From assembly GCA_964477295.1 (NCBI GenBank), contig CAYZEZ010000063.1:1-19171 (forward strand): 19,171 nucleotides of DNA, in the 5' to 3' direction. The notes under the pieces are model-generated. The model ran no database searches and had not been told where the DNA came from. It saw only the letters and a list, made by a program, of their open reading frames with translations. Positions 15,408 through 19,171 of this stretch are shown here, piece after piece. The DNA comes from CAYZEZ01 sp964477295. GTDB lineage: Bacteria > Bacteroidota > Bacteroidia > Bacteroidales > SM23-62. A program made the position numbers and the translations under genes. Positions within the stretch are counted from its first letter, which is position 1. Every line of letters starts with the position of its first letter.

Positions 15408-17108
15408 TCAATATCCTTTGTTCTGGACCAATCCATCGGTTACATCGAATTCAAACTGCGGTATCGGGAGCAGGATATGATACGGTTGTGGATTGCAGGG
15501 CTGTTGGGTTACAAAAGGCACATGTCTTGAAATCACGGATACCAGGCTATCGCGACGGACCAGGTTAAACCATCTCTTCTGTTCGTGACAGAGTTCCATC
15601 GACCACTCATTCCAGATGGCAACCCAGGCATCCTCCTGACTCAAGGAGGTAGAAAGAGCAACCGGATAATTGCCGTCATCATCAGGATTCATCGATCTTT
15701 TACGGGCCCTGGCCCTCAATTCATTCAGGTAACCGATTGCTTCAGTGGTCTGCCCCGTTTCATTCAGCGCTTCGGCTGCAATAAGGAGCACTTCTGCATA
15801 CCTCATGTCCGGTATGTTATAGGAGCTGTTCGATCCGGTCGGCCATTCCTCTACCGTCCCGACATATCTTGTCCATTTGGCACTGTACGGGAAAGGATAG
15901 GCTTCAATCTTGCTGTAGTGATAAGTTTCGAGGATTGTCCCTTCGGGTTTGCCGGTCATTTCGTTATACATCGGGGCTTCTTCCCAGAGATTTAAACTGA
16001 TATCAAACGATACGTCTCTCCGGTAGTCCCCCCAGTGGAAAAGATTAAAAATGCTCATGGTAGCACCCATGGCACCCCATCCCCCAACTTCAACAGGTTT
16101 CCTGTATGCGGATACCCCGCCATTATTATTCCTCCATCCATCGTAATCCTGTCCTGCCACGTATCCACCTTTAACATCCCCGCTGAAATCCACAGAGAAG
16201 ATAAATTCCTTGCTGTCGCCTTTCTCCCCATTGAACAGATTCTGGAAATCGTCCTCCAGTTCATAACCGAAGACTGCTTTATTATTGATGACTTCGAGAG
16301 CATAGTATGCAGCTGCATCCCAGTGTGAGCTGAAACCTTCAGCCAGGCCATCAACGAGTCCCTGGTCAATCGACCTGTATTCATAAGCCTCGGCATAGAT
16401 GTTGTTGTATGTGGCCAGGGTCAGATGGATACTGGCAAGCAGGGCCAGCACAGATCCCCGGGTTGGCTTTGTTCGCAGACTGACGCCATGACTGGTGACG
16501 GTTGAATTCTGGTCGGGCAGATAATCCAGGCAGAATTTCAGGTCCTCGATGATGTTCCGGTAAATTTCTTCAGCAGGTGTCCTTACCACAGATTTGGCAT
16601 CCTTCGGGTTGGCAAGTGGCTCTGAGAACCATGGTATGTCTCCATGCCGTCGTAACATATGAAAATACACCAGTGAACGTACATACAGCGCCTCGGAAAT
16701 ATAAGCATTCCTTTTCTCTTCCACGATGCTGGTCATTTCACTCACATTGGCAATTATAATGTTTGCGCAGTTGATCTGGGCAAATGATGCTACCCAGTGA
16801 CCACCGTCCGCATCCTCCTGCAGGTAGTCTGAAGGGCCAAATACATACTGGTTAAGCAGGAACCGGTAAGGCCTGAAGTTGTCTGCACTGACATCATATT
16901 CATCGGATAAGAGATCCACCACCAGGTCACAGTTAAAAATCGACCGGTCCTGGGCGAGGGTTGCATACATCCCCTGGACAAATCCGGCTACATCGGTTTC
17001 TGTTTTAAAGTAACCTTCGGGAGCAACCTTTCCAATAGGATATTCTTCCAGGTCCATACATGATGAAACAAGGAGTGAAATCAATAAGTAAAACGTTAGT
17101 TTTTTCAT
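15408..17108 (-). CDS. SusD/RagB-family surface glycan-binding lipoprotein (first of tandem pair)
   Basis: This 566-residue SusD-like protein starts MKKLTFYLLISLLVSSC (Cys17), followed by acidic MDLEE, suggesting surface exposure. It keeps the family's N-terminal PEGYFKTETD, the TPR-like helical segments, MRYAEVLLIAAEALN, LNELRARARKRS and the C-terminal ILLPIPQFE to LVQNKGY. The start lies 32 bp after the SusC-like stop, the normal SusC-SusD order, so this is the most likely direct partner of that receptor. A second SusD gene follows after 17 bp. The ligand cannot be read from the sequence; the neighbouring GH27 suggests galactose-containing oligosaccharides. Confidence 0.96.
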   Translation of the reverse strand: MKKLTFYLLISLLVSSCMDLEEYPIGKVAPEGYFKTETDVAGFVQGMYATLAQDRSIFNCDLVVDLLSDEYDVSADNFRPYRFLLNQYVFGPSDYLQEDADGGHWVASFAQINCANIIIANVSEMTSIVEEKRNAYISEALYVRSLVYFHMLRRHGDIPWFSEPLANPKDAKSVVRTPAEEIYRNIIEDLKFCLDYLPDQNSTVTSHGVSLRTKPTRGSVLALLASIHLTLATYNNIYAEAYEYRSIDQGLVDGLAEGFSSHWDAAAYYALEVINNKAVFGYELEDDFQNLFNGEKGDSKEFIFSVDFSGDVKGGYVAGQDYDGWRNNNGGVSAYRKPVEVGGWGAMGATMSIFNLFHWGDYRRDVSFDISLNLWEEAPMYNEMTGKPEGTILETYHYSKIEAYPFPYSAKWTRYVGTVEEWPTGSNSSYNIPDMRYAEVLLIAAEALNETGQTTEAIGYLNELRARARKRSMNPDDDGNYPVALSTSLSQEDAWVAIWNEWSMELCHEQKRWFNLVRRDSLVSVISRHVPFVTQQPCNPQPYHILLPIPQFEFDVTDGLVQNKGY

Positions 17109-17140
17109 TTCAATTCCATTTATAAGGATTAATACTGGAA

Positions 17141-19171
17141 TTATAGTGTCAATTTAACACCAAGGGTTATGGACCTTGTTCTTGGATAAGTCCCTTCATC
17201 AATGCCAAAGACGGCGTCATTACCTCCCCCTTCGGAGTCACCTGCTTTGTATTTGGAAGTTTCGGGGTCATAACCCTTATAATCGGTCCAGAGGGCCAGG
17301 TTCTGTCCGCTGACATATACCTGCATATTCTTGATCCAGATCCTGTTCAATAATTTGGTCGGCAAATTATACGACAGGTAAACGTTTTCAAGCCGCACGA
17401 ATGAACCGTCTTCCAGGAACCGGTCTGTTCTAAGGTTCTGGTTGAACGCTGAGAATTTCGGGATGTCGGTAAAAATCCATTCTCCCGTTTCATCATCGTA
17501 CCTGGTCCGGTTGAGCATTTCTGTCGAAATATTAGTCACTCCGTTATTGCTTTCAATGTACTCACGGGTCACATTATATATATCTGCACCCACACTGGCC
17601 CTGAGGAATATTCCCAGGTCCCATGACTTATACCGGAAGACGTTATTCAGTCCCCAGATATAATCCGGGAATGCCGATCCGATAATCGTATAATCATCTG
17701 CTTCCTTGAATATCCCGTCGCCGTTCAGGTCCCTGTATTTGGCATTTCCGATCCTGTACCCATTGGCGATGGCTTCCTCGTCGGTGGTGTAAACGCCATC
17801 GTAGATAAAACCTACAAAGGTGCTGATGGGTTCACCTTCCACCAGGTAGTTCAGGTATCCTTTTAGCGGGCCGTCCATGGTGGCATTGATCACCGGTATT
17901 TCCGGTTCTTCCCCGACAAGGTCCAGGATCTTATTTCTGTTCCGGGAAAAGTTAAAATCGGAAGACCAGCTGAAATTCGGATGGGTAATGTTGACCGAAT
18001 GTACCAGGATTTCAAGGCCTTTGTTTTCAACCTCGCCAATGTTGGTTAAAATACTGGCATAACCTGAGATTCGGGGGAAAGGTTCTTTGAACAGTAGGTC
18101 ATAGGTCCGTTTTTTATAGTAATCGATATTCAGGGTGAACCTGTTCTTCAGGATTCCGAGGTCTAAACCCAAATCCAGCTCGGCAGTGGTTTCCCATGTC
18201 AGGTTATTGTTGGCCACAGTGAGTGGTATAACTGCAGGGACTTCCTGGTTATCAACCACTCCTTTAGTCACCACGAAGCTGGCGAGCGACTGGTAAGGTC
18301 CGATGGCGGTATTACCAACCAGGCCATAACTTGCCCTGAGCTTAATCTCGCTGAATATCGGGGTAACGGCCTGCATGAATGATTCCTCATGGAGTTTCCA
18401 GGCAATGGCACCTGATGGGAAACGGCCGTATTTGTTGTTCCTGGCAAACCGTGAAGAACCATCGATACGTCCGTTGAGGGTGATCAGGTACCTGCCAAGG
18501 ATGTTAATATTTGCCCTTCCCAGGAAAGATTCGTACGTCCATTCTGATTTTCCCGTTGTATGATCCACGGGTGTTCCGTTACCCATCTGGTTATAATCAA
18601 ACATGAATCCGTCGCTGAGGTAATGGTCGGTGGTAATATAAAGATCTTCATCCTCATATTGCTGCCAGGAATACCCTGCAAGGACGCTGATATCCATGAA
18701 ATCAAAAGACCTGGTATAGCTGAGGATATTTTCCTGCAGTACCGAAGTGACCGAATAGTTGCTCAGCCGTGCATAACCATCCCGGTTCTGGCCGGTAATG
18801 GTCCTGGAGTCAAATACATTCCCGTGTCTCCTGTCGATCCTGTCAACCCCAATGGAAACTTTAAGCTTAAGGCCTGTGATAAATTCCACTTCGGAGAAAA
18901 GATTGGCCAGGTAATTATCCCTCCGCAGGTCGTTCAGGGGTCCGATAGCCTGGGCCAGCGGATTATCTGCAGGGACTCCGGCAAAATAATCGATGGTAAA
19001 ATTCCCATCCTCATCGTATGGTTTAAGGAACGGGGAAGCGGTTAGTATCGAGTTGGATACTCCTGCCCCTGACCAGAATCCCACCTCGCCGTAATACTGG
19101 CGCCTGGTTGCCTGTGTATTTATCCCGGCGGAAAAATGGTCGGTAACCTTTGCGATCAGGTTGAGTCTTGA
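17141..19171 (-). CDS. SusC/RagA-family TonB-dependent receptor, N-terminus beyond right edge
   Basis: The frame is open from the right edge to TAA at 17143-17141, giving 676 visible residues. The in-frame GTG at 19084 is internal, because 29 further codons upstream continue the same beta-strand pattern (RLNLIAKVTDHFSAGINTQ). The visible part is the C-terminal two thirds of an outer-membrane beta-barrel with typical SusC segments: LRASYGLVGNTAIGPY, TAELDLGLDLG, NKGLEILVHS, DLNGDGIF and a final strand TRSITLGVKLTL. The N-terminal plug, TonB box and any carboxypeptidase-like leader lie outside the window. It would import oligosaccharides with TonB energy together with the SusD lipoproteins encoded 32 bp downstream. 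It heads the visible part of the operon that runs through SusD, SusD, GH27 and the FAD oxidoreductase. Confidence 0.96.
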   Translation of the reverse strand, partial: SRLNLIAKVTDHFSAGINTQATRRQYYGEVGFWSGAGVSNSILTASPFLKPYDEDGNFTIDYFAGVPADNPLAQAIGPLNDLRRDNYLANLFSEVEFITGLKLKVSIGVDRIDRRHGNVFDSRTITGQNRDGYARLSNYSVTSVLQENILSYTRSFDFMDISVLAGYSWQQYEDEDLYITTDHYLSDGFMFDYNQMGNGTPVDHTTGKSEWTYESFLGRANINILGRYLITLNGRIDGSSRFARNNKYGRFPSGAIAWKLHEESFMQAVTPIFSEIKLRASYGLVGNTAIGPYQSLASFVVTKGVVDNQEVPAVIPLTVANNNLTWETTAELDLGLDLGILKNRFTLNIDYYKKRTYDLLFKEPFPRISGYASILTNIGEVENKGLEILVHSVNITHPNFSWSSDFNFSRNRNKILDLVGEEPEIPVINATMDGPLKGYLNYLVEGEPISTFVGFIYDGVYTTDEEAIANGYRIGNAKYRDLNGDGIFKEADDYTIIGSAFPDYIWGLNNVFRYKSWDLGIFLRASVGADIYNVTREYIESNNGVTNISTEMLNRTRYDDETGEWIFTDIPKFSAFNQNLRTDRFLEDGSFVRLENVYLSYNLPTKLLNRIWIKNMQVYVSGQNLALWTDYKGYDPETSKYKAGDSEGGGNDAVFGIDEGTYPRTRSITLGVKLTL

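Noticed and set aside
1..19171. CRISPR arrays, tRNA/rRNA genes, complete IS elements, prophage genes
   Set aside because: Read for regularly spaced repeats, cloverleaf-like segments, transposase or integrase motifs and phage proteins; none seen.

Overview
The window comes from a member of the Bacteroidota, probably an environmental Bacteroidales-type organism that degrades polysaccharides. Three things point there: a SusC-like receptor gene next to tandem SusD-like genes, a type IX secretion (T9SS) C-terminal tail on one enzyme, and many lipoprotein signal peptides with relaxed lipoboxes. Every intact gene fits glycan capture or breakdown, so I read the window as part of a polysaccharide utilization locus (PUL). 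It continues off both edges.

Layout. At the left, on the minus strand, a sulfatase with C-terminal HEAT repeats (946-2832) is followed 16 bp downstream by a DUF2961/GH172 glycosidase cut by the left edge (1-929). These two look like one operon with a plausible Bacteroidota-type promoter at 2874-2904. Next comes a 5'-truncated alpha/beta-hydrolase (esterase) relic on the minus strand (2934-3311). On the plus strand lie a GH30-like lipoprotein fused to ankyrin repeats (3361-5823), a broken five-bladed beta-propeller (GH43/GH117-like) gene (5941-6598), two REP-like palindromes (6657-6764), and a large T9SS-secreted GH30 enzyme with an F5/8C domain and four Ig-like modules (6883-10248). Converging on this from the right is a minus-strand operon: SusC-like receptor (17141 to right edge), SusD-like (15408-17108), second SusD-like (13693-15390), a 165-bp relic of a third SusD-like gene (13490-13654), GH27 alpha-galactosidase (12262-13440), and an FAD-dependent oxidoreductase lipoprotein (10253-12265) that shares an ATGA overlap with GH27.

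How it may work together (inference). The SusC/SusD proteins bind and import oligosaccharides. The GH30 enzymes, one lipid-anchored and one exported through T9SS, would cut the backbone outside the cell. The sulfatase, GH172 and GH27 enzymes would remove sulfate, furanosyl and alpha-galactosyl-type decorations. The role of the FAD enzyme is unknown. The set suggests a sulfated, galactose- or arabinose-containing heteroglycan, but the sequence does not fix the substrate.

The most unusual items are the GH30-ankyrin fusion, whose three central repeats carry 10-14-residue insertions; the cluster of gene relics (esterase, propeller, SusD), which shows that the locus is being remodelled; and the exported flavoenzyme coupled to GH27. 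No RNA genes, CRISPR arrays or complete mobile elements were seen.
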